Virus record (IMG/VR): IMGVR_UViG_3300047326_000043
Span: 1 to 32,477 of that record
DNA length: 32,477 nt
Strand: one strand, 5' to 3'
Origin: a virus
Numbering within the stretch: position 1 is the first letter of the stretch; each line of letters begins with the position of its first letter. Under the pieces are notes generated by a model. It saw only the letters and a program-made list of their open reading frames with translations. It did no database searches and was not told the origin of the DNA. A program made the translations under genes and the position numbers. Of the stretch, positions 13,188 through 19,165 are shown one piece after another.

Positions 13188-13366
13188 GAAAGAAACCAAT
13201 CTATCTAGTCGCGTATATCGATTATGACGGCGCCAATGGCACTTATGCTTGTGCGTTCTCGACGCGCCAGCTTGCGGAGGATTTTAGCCGTACTGTCGGT
13301 GGCAACGTCATCGAGACCTATGTGGATATCCACGCAGACCTTACCCGCAGACTGGAGCCTTTTTAA
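13184..13366 (+). CDS. 60-aa microprotein, beta-beta-alpha type
   Basis: Starts MRKKPIYLVAYIDYDGANGT, with an ATGA overlap with the previous gene. The layout of two strands (YLVAYIDY, TYACAFS) then a helix (TRQLAEDFSRTVG) and a strand (VIETYVD) resembles the microproteins at 14604-16191 and 23769-24439, but sequence identity is too low to call them paralogues. Function unknown. Confidence 0.6.
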   Translation: MRKKPIYLVAYIDYDGANGTYACAFSTRQLAEDFSRTVGGNVIETYVDIHADLTRRLEPF

Positions 13367-13368
13367 CC

Positions 13369-13407
13369 ATGTCGCAAATTACCCGATGCGCAGAGCGCAT
13401 GTCATGA
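13369..13407 (+). other. 12-codon leader ORF coupled to next gene
   Basis: ATG TCG CAA and so on encodes MSQITRCAERMS and stops with TGA overlapping the ATG at 13404 (ATGA). The next gene has no clear ribosome site of its own, so this mini-ORF may feed ribosomes into it. A similar 13-codon mini-ORF at 25612-25652 leads into the SNF2-like gene. Confidence 0.3.
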
Positions 13408-13604
13408 GGTACGACCTCCCCCCGGAGATCGCGGAGCGCCTGGAGACTATCATCCAGCAGGACGGCTATCTCCGCCCGAACCGACGAGGCGCGAAAGAGC
13501 TCTTCGGAGGATCACTCTTCGAGGACGCAAGCACATATGAGCTGATCGGCCCGCGCAAGCGCCGTCCCGGACCCAAGTCCATCACACGAAAGGAGAAACC
13601 ATGA
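13404..13604 (+). CDS. 66-aa basic protein, unknown
   Basis: Starts MRYDLPPEIAERLETIIQQD; an in-frame ATG at 13386 would add six residues. The N-terminal half is helical (PPEIAERLETIIQQDG) and the C-terminus is very basic and Pro-rich (GPRKRRPGPKSITRKEKP), which suggests nucleic acid or acidic-partner binding. It shares ATGA with the MoxR ATPase gene, so the two are translationally coupled. Confidence 0.55.
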   Translation: MRYDLPPEIAERLETIIQQDGYLRPNRRGAKELFGGSLFEDASTYELIGPRKRRPGPKSITRKEKP

Positions 13605-14623
13605 AAAAGCTTACCATTCCCCAAGCCAAAGAGTTTGCGCAGCACGTTGCTTTCCGGCACGGTGAGGCCGTCATGTGGTGGGGCGCACCCGGCGTCGGCA
13701 AGACCGCCGCGGCGGTGCAGTTAGCGGACGATATGGGTGCCTATCTCTGCAAGTTCCATCTCAGCCAATACGGGTCTATCGACCTACGCGGAGCGCTGGG
13801 TGTGCGTGAGGACAGGACCGTGTGGTTCCCGCCGGCGACTTTGCCCTTCGAGAAGAACGCCGATCGGTTCCCGACCGAAGACCCGATCTTGCTCTTCCTG
13901 GATGAGATCAACGCCGCTACCAAAGAAGTCTCGGCGGTCGCCATGCAGTTACTCCACGAGAAGCGGATCGGCGAGCACGTCCTTATGCCCAACGTCGTCG
14001 TCCTGGCCGCCGGCAACCGCGAGAGTGACCGTGGTGTTGCGAACCGCATGCCGACAACTGTCGGCAACCGCCTGACGCATGCAGAGGTGGTGGCGGACCC
14101 GGAGGCCTATCGCATCTACCGGCAGGGCAAAGGATGCACGCCCGAAGAGCTGGCGTTCTATCTGTGGAAGCCGGAACACCTGTTCGACTTCCAGCCGAAC
14201 CGCACCGATCCAAACTTCGCGACGCCGCGCAGCTCCGAGGTCGCCTGGACCTATTACCAAGACCCTGATATGCCGCTGCACACTAAGAAGGCCGCGATGG
14301 AAGGCGCGGTCGGCGAAGGCATCAACATCGAGATTTGGGGCTTCTTGGATATCTGGCGCAACGTGGTCCCGATTGAGAGCATCATTGCAGACCCGGAACA
14401 CGTTGCAGTCCCTCAGGAGCTTTCGCTTCAATATGCGACAGTTACTAACGTCTCGAGCCACATGGACGTGAAGAACATCAAACCCTTGACGGCTTACTTG
14501 GATCGGTTTACGCCCGAGATGGCGATCATCGCATGGCGCACAGCGCTTCAGCGTGACCCACGCCTTCACGATACGCAGAGCTTCATACATTTTGCCAAGA
14601 AGTATGGTGACTTGTGTGGCTGA
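13601..14623 (+). CDS. MoxR-type AAA+ ATPase
   Basis: A 340-aa protein with AAAGGAG eight bases before the ATG. Walker A WGAPGVGKT ends at residue 35 (K34), Walker B LLFLDEIN lies at 97-104 and sensor 1 VLAAGN at 134-139. After the core comes a helical C-terminal region, as in MoxR proteins. MoxR ATPases act as chaperones with VWA-domain partners, often to insert metals or remodel complexes. A VWA protein with a metallopeptidase-like N-terminus lies 1.5 kb downstream in the same gene string (16169-17302), the usual MoxR partner. Clamp-loader or helicase roles are less likely. The call is firm at the family level. Confidence 0.9.
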   Translation: MKKLTIPQAKEFAQHVAFRHGEAVMWWGAPGVGKTAAAVQLADDMGAYLCKFHLSQYGSIDLRGALGVREDRTVWFPPATLPFEKNADRFPTEDPILLFLDEINAATKEVSAVAMQLLHEKRIGEHVLMPNVVVLAAGNRESDRGVANRMPTTVGNRLTHAEVVADPEAYRIYRQGKGCTPEELAFYLWKPEHLFDFQPNRTDPNFATPRSSEVAWTYYQDPDMPLHTKKAAMEGAVGEGINIEIWGFLDIWRNVVPIESIIADPEHVAVPQELSLQYATVTNVSSHMDVKNIKPLTAYLDRFTPEMAIIAWRTALQRDPRLHDTQSFIHFAKKYGDLCG

Positions 14624-14831
14624 CGCAGCGTTTTTAGTCGAGTACAAAAGCGGCGGCCACGCGTTCTATAAGAACCGCGAGGTCGCAATCATCAAAGCCG
14701 CGCAGTGCGGCGGCACTCTGTGGCGCTGGGATACCAGCACGCAGAAGTGGCTGATCGACGGCGGAAAGCAAGAGGCACTGATGCGCTGGGATAAAGACCT
14801 TCAAGCGTGGCGAGAGGTCGTCGACGAATAG
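14604..14831 (+). CDS. Array microprotein 1
   Basis: A 75-aa protein starting MVTCVADAAFLVEYKSGGHA; the start could also be GTG 14616, as no strong ribosome site decides it. It overlaps the MoxR stop by 20 bp. Pattern: two strands, NREVAIIKAAQCGGTLWRWD at residues 25-44, then two WxxD-type strands. It aligns with the DETEARIA-RYGG core of array members 4-7. The 152 bp that follow (14832-14983) hold no gene I can support. Confidence 0.6.
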   Translation: MVTCVADAAFLVEYKSGGHAFYKNREVAIIKAAQCGGTLWRWDTSTQKWLIDGGKQEALMRWDKDLQAWREVVDE

Positions 14832-14983
14832 TTTCCACCGGCGGGCTGGTTCCTTCCTGCATCCGCGGCAGTCAACGGGCAAGCGTGCAAGGCGCTACAA
14901 GGTTTGGTTCGGTTCCGCTAGGTGGAGAGGTTCATCTGACCGTGAAACCAGACAAGGCTGCCAACTATTGAAAGAGAGAGCGC

Positions 14984-15220
14984 ATGACCTTACCGATCGA
15001 GCTCCCGGCGCATGACGCTTATGAGTGGTATGTCGAGAGCTGGACCGGCAAATATCGCAAATATAACAGCCGTATCCAAGCCGAGATTGCGTTTCGGCAC
15101 GAATCGAACCTGCACAAGTTGTGCTATATCGACTACGAGGGCCATTCGCACGTGGTGAAACGGCGGACGCGGTATGGTAATCTACTCTCGGCGGTCCGGG
15201 CGGAGGACATAGGTCTATGA
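14984..15220 (+). CDS. Array microprotein 2 (divergent)
   Basis: A 78-aa protein with GAAAGAGAGAG before the ATG. It begins MTLPIELPAHDAYEWYVESW and then has RIQAEIAFRHESNLHKLCYI, which occupies the same place as the DETEARIA-RYGG helix of its neighbours. Basic C-terminus (VVKRRTRYG). Membership of the array family is plausible but weaker than for the others. Confidence 0.55.
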   Translation: MTLPIELPAHDAYEWYVESWTGKYRKYNSRIQAEIAFRHESNLHKLCYIDYEGHSHVVKRRTRYGNLLSAVRAEDIGL

Positions 15221-15238
15221 TGGAGAAGTGGAGGCCGT

Positions 15239-15457
15239 ATGACATATGATGACGTTTTGTGGGGGTATCGAGCGCCGGATGAGGGCTACTTAGTCAAGCT
15301 CCCTGATGGCACGCGCCTTCTCTACAGCACTCTGGAGATTGCGCTCATCAAAGCGGCGCGATATGACGGGGTGGTCCTGGAGTACAATCGTAAACTGGCA
15401 AAGTGGAGCCGATATGACTTCAAGAGCAACAAAGTGGGCGCTCTTCTTCCCCTCTGA
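15239..15457 (+). CDS. Array microprotein 3
   Basis: A 72-aa protein with a GTGGAGG ribosome site. It contains GYLVKLPDGTRLLYSTLEIA at residues 16-35, then LIKAARYDGVVLEYNRKLAK; LEIALIKAARYDG aligns with REVAIIKAAQCGG of member 1 and with EARIAQVRYGG of members 4 and 7. It therefore bridges the two sub-types. Confidence 0.6.
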   Translation: MTYDDVLWGYRAPDEGYLVKLPDGTRLLYSTLEIALIKAARYDGVVLEYNRKLAKWSRYDFKSNKVGALLPL

Positions 15458-15680
15458 GCAGGCGGTGGAGGGGTGTGTGGGCCTCTACAGGATGTTCGAC
15501 ACGGTGGGGAAGGGCGTGGGCACCTACACGACGTTCGACGATGAGACCGAAGCACGCATAGCGCAGGTTCGCTACGGCGGCCGGCTCGAACGCCAAGTCG
15601 GGCAGTTCTGGGAGGTCGTCGTGGTCATGGAGGACATAGAAGGAGAAGCCGATGAGACCGCTGTGGCGCCTGAAGTATAG
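15414..15680 (+). CDS. Array microprotein 4
   Basis: An 88-aa protein with an ATG at 15414 and GGAG six bases upstream, overlapping member 3 by 44 bp. The start is supported by member 7: KWALFFPSEQ here matches RWGFFYPQTS there. The core DDETEARIAQVRYGGRLERQ lies at residues 43-62, then FWEVVVVM and an acidic tail. The DNA at 15540-15583 is 43/44 identical to 16069-16112 in member 7, a sign of very recent duplication or gene conversion. Confidence 0.65.
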   Translation: MTSRATKWALFFPSEQAVEGCVGLYRMFDTVGKGVGTYTTFDDETEARIAQVRYGGRLERQVGQFWEVVVVMEDIEGEADETAVAPEV

Positions 15681-15888
15681 TAATCCCCCGCCTGGACACG
15701 CGCCCTACAAAGCCTTCTACGATGAGACTGAGGCACGCATCGCGCATGCTCGTTGCGGTGGAACGCTAGAGTATCTGGAAGGCGAAGGGATGACCCCCAA
15801 GTGGGTACGAATTGAAGGAGGAACCGATGTGGAGAGTGAGCTACCCTCCGACCAGCACGATGAGTGGCTACCAAATCTTTACCGATGA
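15652..15888 (+). CDS. Array microprotein 5
   Basis: A 78-aa protein with AAGGAG before the ATG and a 29-bp overlap with member 4. Core YDETEARIAHARCGGTLEYL at residues 23-42, then KWVRIEGG and an acidic C-terminal extension that is encoded over the start of member 6 in another frame. Confidence 0.65.
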   Translation: MRPLWRLKYSNPPPGHAPYKAFYDETEARIAHARCGGTLEYLEGEGMTPKWVRIEGGTDVESELPSDQHDEWLPNLYR

Positions 15889-15991
15889 GACCCAGGCGCG
15901 TATCGCACACGCGCGCTATGGTGGTAAGCTTGAACGCAAGGCCGGCGTAACGTGGGCGACGGTCGCAACCAGCAGGAGGGGCGCATGCTGA
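15827..15991 (+). CDS. Array microprotein 6
   Basis: A 54-aa protein, the shortest member. The ATG at 15827 has GAAGGAGG at six bases, and the gene overlaps member 5 by 62 bp. It begins MWRVSYPPTSTMSGYQIFTD and continues DETQARIAHARYGGKLER, then TWATVATSRRGAC. Only the core and one following strand remain, defining the minimal fold of the family. Confidence 0.65.
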   Translation: MWRVSYPPTSTMSGYQIFTDETQARIAHARYGGKLERKAGVTWATVATSRRGAC

Positions 15992-16191
15992 AACCCGCCG
16001 AGCCAGTGCGATGGGGGTTTTTTTATCCTCAGACAAGCGCGCGCCGCTACGAATTCTGCTGCTTCGAGGATGAGACTGAAGCACGCATAGCGCAGGTTCG
16101 CTACGGCGGCCGATTGGTGGCTCTTGTGGATGGGCTTTGGATGCCCGTATTACCTAGAAAGGGACAAAATGCTGAAGCCGAAAACAACTAG
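15985..16191 (+). CDS. Array microprotein 7
   Basis: A 68-aa protein with AGGAGG at seven bases and a 7-bp overlap with member 6. It begins MLKPAEPVRWGFFYPQTSAR, with the core EDETEARIAQVRYGGRLVAL at residues 28-47 and WMPVLPRKG after. Its 3' end overlaps the start of the metallopeptidase/VWA gene by 23 bp. That gene also begins MLKPK, from a similar ATGCTGAA(A/G)CC start, suggesting that the start region was copied along with the array. Confidence 0.65.
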   Translation: MLKPAEPVRWGFFYPQTSARRYEFCCFEDETEARIAQVRYGGRLVALVDGLWMPVLPRKGQNAEAENN

Positions 16192-17302
16192 CCGAAACAT
16201 CATGGATGCCATTAAGGGCAAGCTAATCTTTCGGCACATCTTCTTCGCGGCGTTGGCGTGCCGCACGCCGATGATCGAGGATCGCAGCATCCCGACGCTT
16301 GCGACGGACGGTGAGTCCATCTACTACAATCCCGACTTCCTGGAGGCACAGACTGAGCCGGTTCGGCTCTTCGCGCTGCTGCATGAGCTTGTGCATATTA
16401 TCGCGTTCCATGCGACCACACGCGCGAAGGGGCGCGATCCGCAGAAGTGGCAGTGGGCGATCGATATGGCGACCAACTGCATGCTGAAAGACTTTGGTTT
16501 CACGCTATGGGACAAGTGTATCTATGATGCGACCTTACACGGCAAGAGCGCCGAGGAGCTTTACAAGATCGCGCCGGAGTTTCCGCCCGATGATGCGATG
16601 GGGAGAGATATCCGCCCTGGTGCAGATGGGCGTTCGCCGGCTGAACAGAGCGACCTCGAAGAGCGCATCAAGCAGAACGTCGTGGCCGCCGGCATTCTGG
16701 CGCGCGGCGAGAAAGCCGGTGTGATGACTGGCGCCATGTGGCGCTTCATCAACGGTGTGACGGAGCCGCAAGTCCCTTGGAACGAGCTATTGCGCGACTT
16801 CGCGATCGCCAGCATGAACCCGAACGAAGAGACCTGGAACAAGCAGAACCGCCGCATGACGGCGCTCTACCCGGACTTTGTGTTCCCCGACTCCGACGCC
16901 GAGATGGACCGCATGGGCGAGCTGGTGATCATCGGCGACACCAGCGCGAGCATCGGGCAGAAAGAGCTGGACCTGATCGCGACCGAGGCCGGTGCCATTG
17001 CTGAGCAGATGCACCCGGAGCGTGTTCGAGTGGTGTGGGCGGACGATACGCCGTGCTCGGCTGAGCAGGTCTTCGAGGAAGGCGAGTTGGAGCTGAGCGC
17101 CTTGCGGCCGAAAGGCGGCGGCGGCACTGACATGCGCAAGCCGCTGCGCTATATCGAGAAGTACGAACCGCGGGTGGCGATCTTGGTCACTGACGGCCTG
17201 ACGCCTTGGCCGGCTCAGGAGACGCCGTACCCGCTGATCATTTGCTGCACAACCAACGCGGAGTGCCCCGGATGGGCGAAGACCGTAAGAGTGAGGACGT
17301 GA
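16169..17302 (+). CDS. Metallopeptidase-like / VWA domain protein (DUF2201-type)
   Basis: A 377-aa protein with AAAGGGAC before the ATG. The N-terminal domain has HELVH at residues 72-76 (HExxH), then WQWAIDMATN (about 95-103), as in the putative metallopeptidase domain that precedes VWA in DUF2201 proteins. The C-terminal domain has a MIDAS-type GDTSAS at 256-261, GGGGTD at 316-321 and LVTDG at 339-343, as in von Willebrand A folds. Such proteins are encoded beside MoxR ATPases and are thought to act as their substrate-binding partners. Here the MoxR gene is separated from it only by the microprotein array. The pairing is well founded; its target in infection is unknown. Confidence 0.88.
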   Translation: MLKPKTTSRNIMDAIKGKLIFRHIFFAALACRTPMIEDRSIPTLATDGESIYYNPDFLEAQTEPVRLFALLHELVHIIAFHATTRAKGRDPQKWQWAIDMATNCMLKDFGFTLWDKCIYDATLHGKSAEELYKIAPEFPPDDAMGRDIRPGADGRSPAEQSDLEERIKQNVVAAGILARGEKAGVMTGAMWRFINGVTEPQVPWNELLRDFAIASMNPNEETWNKQNRRMTALYPDFVFPDSDAEMDRMGELVIIGDTSASIGQKELDLIATEAGAIAEQMHPERVRVVWADDTPCSAEQVFEEGELELSALRPKGGGGTDMRKPLRYIEKYEPRVAILVTDGLTPWPAQETPYPLIICCTTNAECPGWAKTVRVRT

Positions 17303-17664
17303 CGGGAGAGACCTGGGACGCAAGAAGTGCCCAAGAGCGTCTTGCGATCGCGATCCATAACAACATCATCCGACGCTCGACTAAGATCATCGGCGGCCTA
17401 TATCTGGACAACGACTACGGGCAAGTCTGGCACAACATGCTTGACCTCGGCCCGTCGAACCCCACGCCTGGGGACGTGGTCGAGTACATCTTCAGGTGCC
17501 ATACGCCGATCGTGGGATATTGTTTCGTGGTCTTCGGCCGCGAAGGCAGCTACACCGCCGCTTATGTGGACCGAACCAAAATGGGGCGGCGGATGACGTT
17601 CGAAGAGTTCGAGCCCGCGCTGATGTATGCGCGCATGCAACTGATGGAAGGATGGGAAAAATGA
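17272..17664 (+). CDS. Hypothetical protein after the VWA gene
   Basis: A 130-aa protein starting MGEDRKSEDVTGETWDARSA and overlapping the VWA gene by 31 bp, with GGAG nine bases upstream. Its middle (IHNNIIRRSTKIIGGLYLDN) and C-terminal half (IVGYCFVVFGREGSYTAAYV) look alpha/beta with an acidic end. No family recognised. It is tightly packed between the VWA and DUF3150-like genes, so it probably belongs to the same functional unit. Confidence 0.65.
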   Translation: MGEDRKSEDVTGETWDARSAQERLAIAIHNNIIRRSTKIIGGLYLDNDYGQVWHNMLDLGPSNPTPGDVVEYIFRCHTPIVGYCFVVFGREGSYTAAYVDRTKMGRRMTFEEFEPALMYARMQLMEGWEK

Positions 17665-18626
17665 GCTTGGCAAACGAGGCAATGGTCCTCAATCTCTCGA
17701 TCGGCCTGTGGTCCGGCCAGAAGTTCGATAAGAAGTGGACGCAGGACGCACTGGCGGACGCCGGCGCAGCGCCGCAGAGCGCACGCATGAACAAACACCT
17801 GATCCCCGAGGACGCCATGCGGCCGATCCTCACCGCGGCGAACGCGCTCCGGTCCAACTTCTACAAGTGGACTTTGCCGTGGAAGGACAATGGCGACCGG
17901 CTTCTGACGCGGCAGGCCTATACCGACTTCATGAACGACCATGCAGAGCGCAAGACAGCGTTCGAGCTGGCGGCCCGCACTTTTATTGAGGACGTGTACC
18001 CTATCGTCCTGGACCGGGCGAGCTTCCGGCTGGGCACGCGCTTCGATGAGGGCGACTACCCGGCGCCTGACCAGCTCTGGCCGCGCTACTATGCCGTCCT
18101 GAGCATCGATCCAGTTGCCGCGGCGGGTGACTTCCGGGTCAGGATCGATAAGGACCAAGCGGCGCGCGTTCGGCAGGCGATCGAGGTCGAGACCAACGAA
18201 CGGATCGCCCGCGCGCAGTTCGACGTGCTCCGGCGCCTCAACGACAGCCTGGGCCGTTTCGTGGCGGCGATCCGCGACGACGGGAGGCTCCGCAACGACA
18301 CTCTGGGCGCTCTCCAGGAGGTGATCCGCGTGCTCCCCATGCTCAACGTCACGGGCGACACCGAGATATCTGCAGCATGCGCCAAGGCGCAGGTGCTTGC
18401 ATCCGCACTGGATGGGCTTGACGGCCCCGCGCTCAAGAAGAATAATACGCTTCGGAGCCGCCTCAGGGAGCAGGCGGCCGAGATCATGGAAAGCATACAA
18501 GCCCATGGACATGACAGAGCGGCAGATCAAAGAGACGTTGGACCGGGTGCGCCGGATCGAGACGCGGCTGACGCGATACCTGGAGACGCAGGGCTTCGAT
18601 ACGCAGACGCAGCGGCCGGTGCTTGA
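17661..18626 (+). CDS. DUF3150-like protein
   Basis: A 321-aa protein starting MSLANEAMVLNLSIGLWSGQ, with an ATGA overlap and AAGGA upstream. The opening hydrophobic strand then WSGQK, the N-terminal helix pairs (AMRPILTAANALRSNFYKW) and the TRQAYTDFM region match my memory of DUF3150 proteins, which are found next to MoxR and VWA genes in phages and mobile elements. A long central helix (QAARVRQAIEVETNERIARA) suggests a coiled coil. The last 40 residues after EIMESIQAHG are Ala/Asp-rich and lie over the start of the next gene, so they look like out-of-frame sequence; a frameshift or a true long overlap must be considered. Confidence 0.7.
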   Translation: MSLANEAMVLNLSIGLWSGQKFDKKWTQDALADAGAAPQSARMNKHLIPEDAMRPILTAANALRSNFYKWTLPWKDNGDRLLTRQAYTDFMNDHAERKTAFELAARTFIEDVYPIVLDRASFRLGTRFDEGDYPAPDQLWPRYYAVLSIDPVAAAGDFRVRIDKDQAARVRQAIEVETNERIARAQFDVLRRLNDSLGRFVAAIRDDGRLRNDTLGALQEVIRVLPMLNVTGDTEISAACAKAQVLASALDGLDGPALKKNNTLRSRLREQAAEIMESIQAHGHDRAADQRDVGPGAPDRDAADAIPGDAGLRYADAAAGA

Positions 18627-18777
18627 ACCCGGCCCCGAACCGAAGATGCACATCCCGAGCATGCACATCTCGTTGAAGGATATGCTGGCCGCCATCCCCG
18701 CGGATTTGAATGGGTGGGAGGACATCGAAGTTCAGCACGCAGGGCGGCCAGTCGCCTATCTCTCGAGCATTAACTGA
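18505..18777 (+). CDS. Small helical protein, unknown
   Basis: A 90-aa protein starting MDMTERQIKETLDRVRRIET (or at the ATG two codons later), with GGAAAG upstream. The N-terminal helix reads as a short coiled coil; after a Pro-rich linker (QRPVLEPGPEPK) comes a segment SMHISLKDMLAAIPADLNGW. It overlaps the DUF3150-like gene by 122 bp in another frame, and its codon use looks the better of the two over that stretch. Function unknown. Confidence 0.6.
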   Translation: MDMTERQIKETLDRVRRIETRLTRYLETQGFDTQTQRPVLEPGPEPKMHIPSMHISLKDMLAAIPADLNGWEDIEVQHAGRPVAYLSSIN

Positions 18778-18874
18778 GTTCGGACTAAGTACATTCCGAG
18801 GGGTGCAACCTTTCGCATCTTCTGACATTATTCGGGCTGTTCGCACCACGCGAGCTTGCTGAAGGAGTTAGGAA

Positions 18875-19165
18875 ATGCAGTATTCGATCATCAAGAACGT
18901 CCCTCTGCCCGAGAGCGGTGCCCGGCAAGCTGCCCTGCGCGCCAAGAAGTATCCCTTCGACACGATGGAGCCCGGCGAGTGCTTCTTCGTGGAGGGCAAG
19001 CGCAAGAACACCTTCACGACCCGCACCTCTGTCGCGGCTAAGAAGCTGGGACGCAAGTTCGCGTCGCGGTTGGTCTACATGAGAGAAAAGAACGGCAACT
19101 GGAGCCTGTGCGGCCCCGACGTGCCCGGCGCGAAGCAAGGAGTGGGGGTTTGGCGGGTGGAATAG
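18875..19165 (+). CDS. Small basic phage protein, unknown
   Basis: A 96-aa protein with GAAGGAG before the ATG. It begins MQYSIIKNVPLPESGARQAA and has a strand-turn pattern KYPFDTMEPGECFFVEGKRK. This is the type of small protein that in many phages and bacteria precedes replication genes, with a basic middle (AAKKLGRKFASRLVYMREKN) that could bind DNA. Its 3' end overlaps the polymerase start by 16 bp and contains the polymerase ribosome site. Confidence 0.65.
   Translation: MQYSIIKNVPLPESGARQAALRAKKYPFDTMEPGECFFVEGKRKNTFTTRTSVAAKKLGRKFASRLVYMREKNGNWSLCGPDVPGAKQGVGVWRVE

Noticed and set aside
13949-14647. 232-codon minus-strand ORF opposite the MoxR gene
   Set aside because: The MoxR motifs on the plus strand are unmistakable; the antisense frame is a GC-codon shadow.
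14832-14983. Possible short peptide gene (GTG 14886, 27 aa ending near 14969)
   Set aside because: There is no ribosome site, and the frame has no support from codon use or similarity within the window.
17562-18725. 387-codon ORF on the minus strand
   Set aside because: It is the mirror of the DUF3150-like gene in a GC-rich region; its protein has no motif and the plus-strand genes are linked by overlaps and ribosome sites.
19108-19149. Earlier GTG start for the polymerase
   Set aside because: It would add a 14-residue Arg-rich stretch coded over the previous gene; TTG 19150 has AAGGAG at seven bases.
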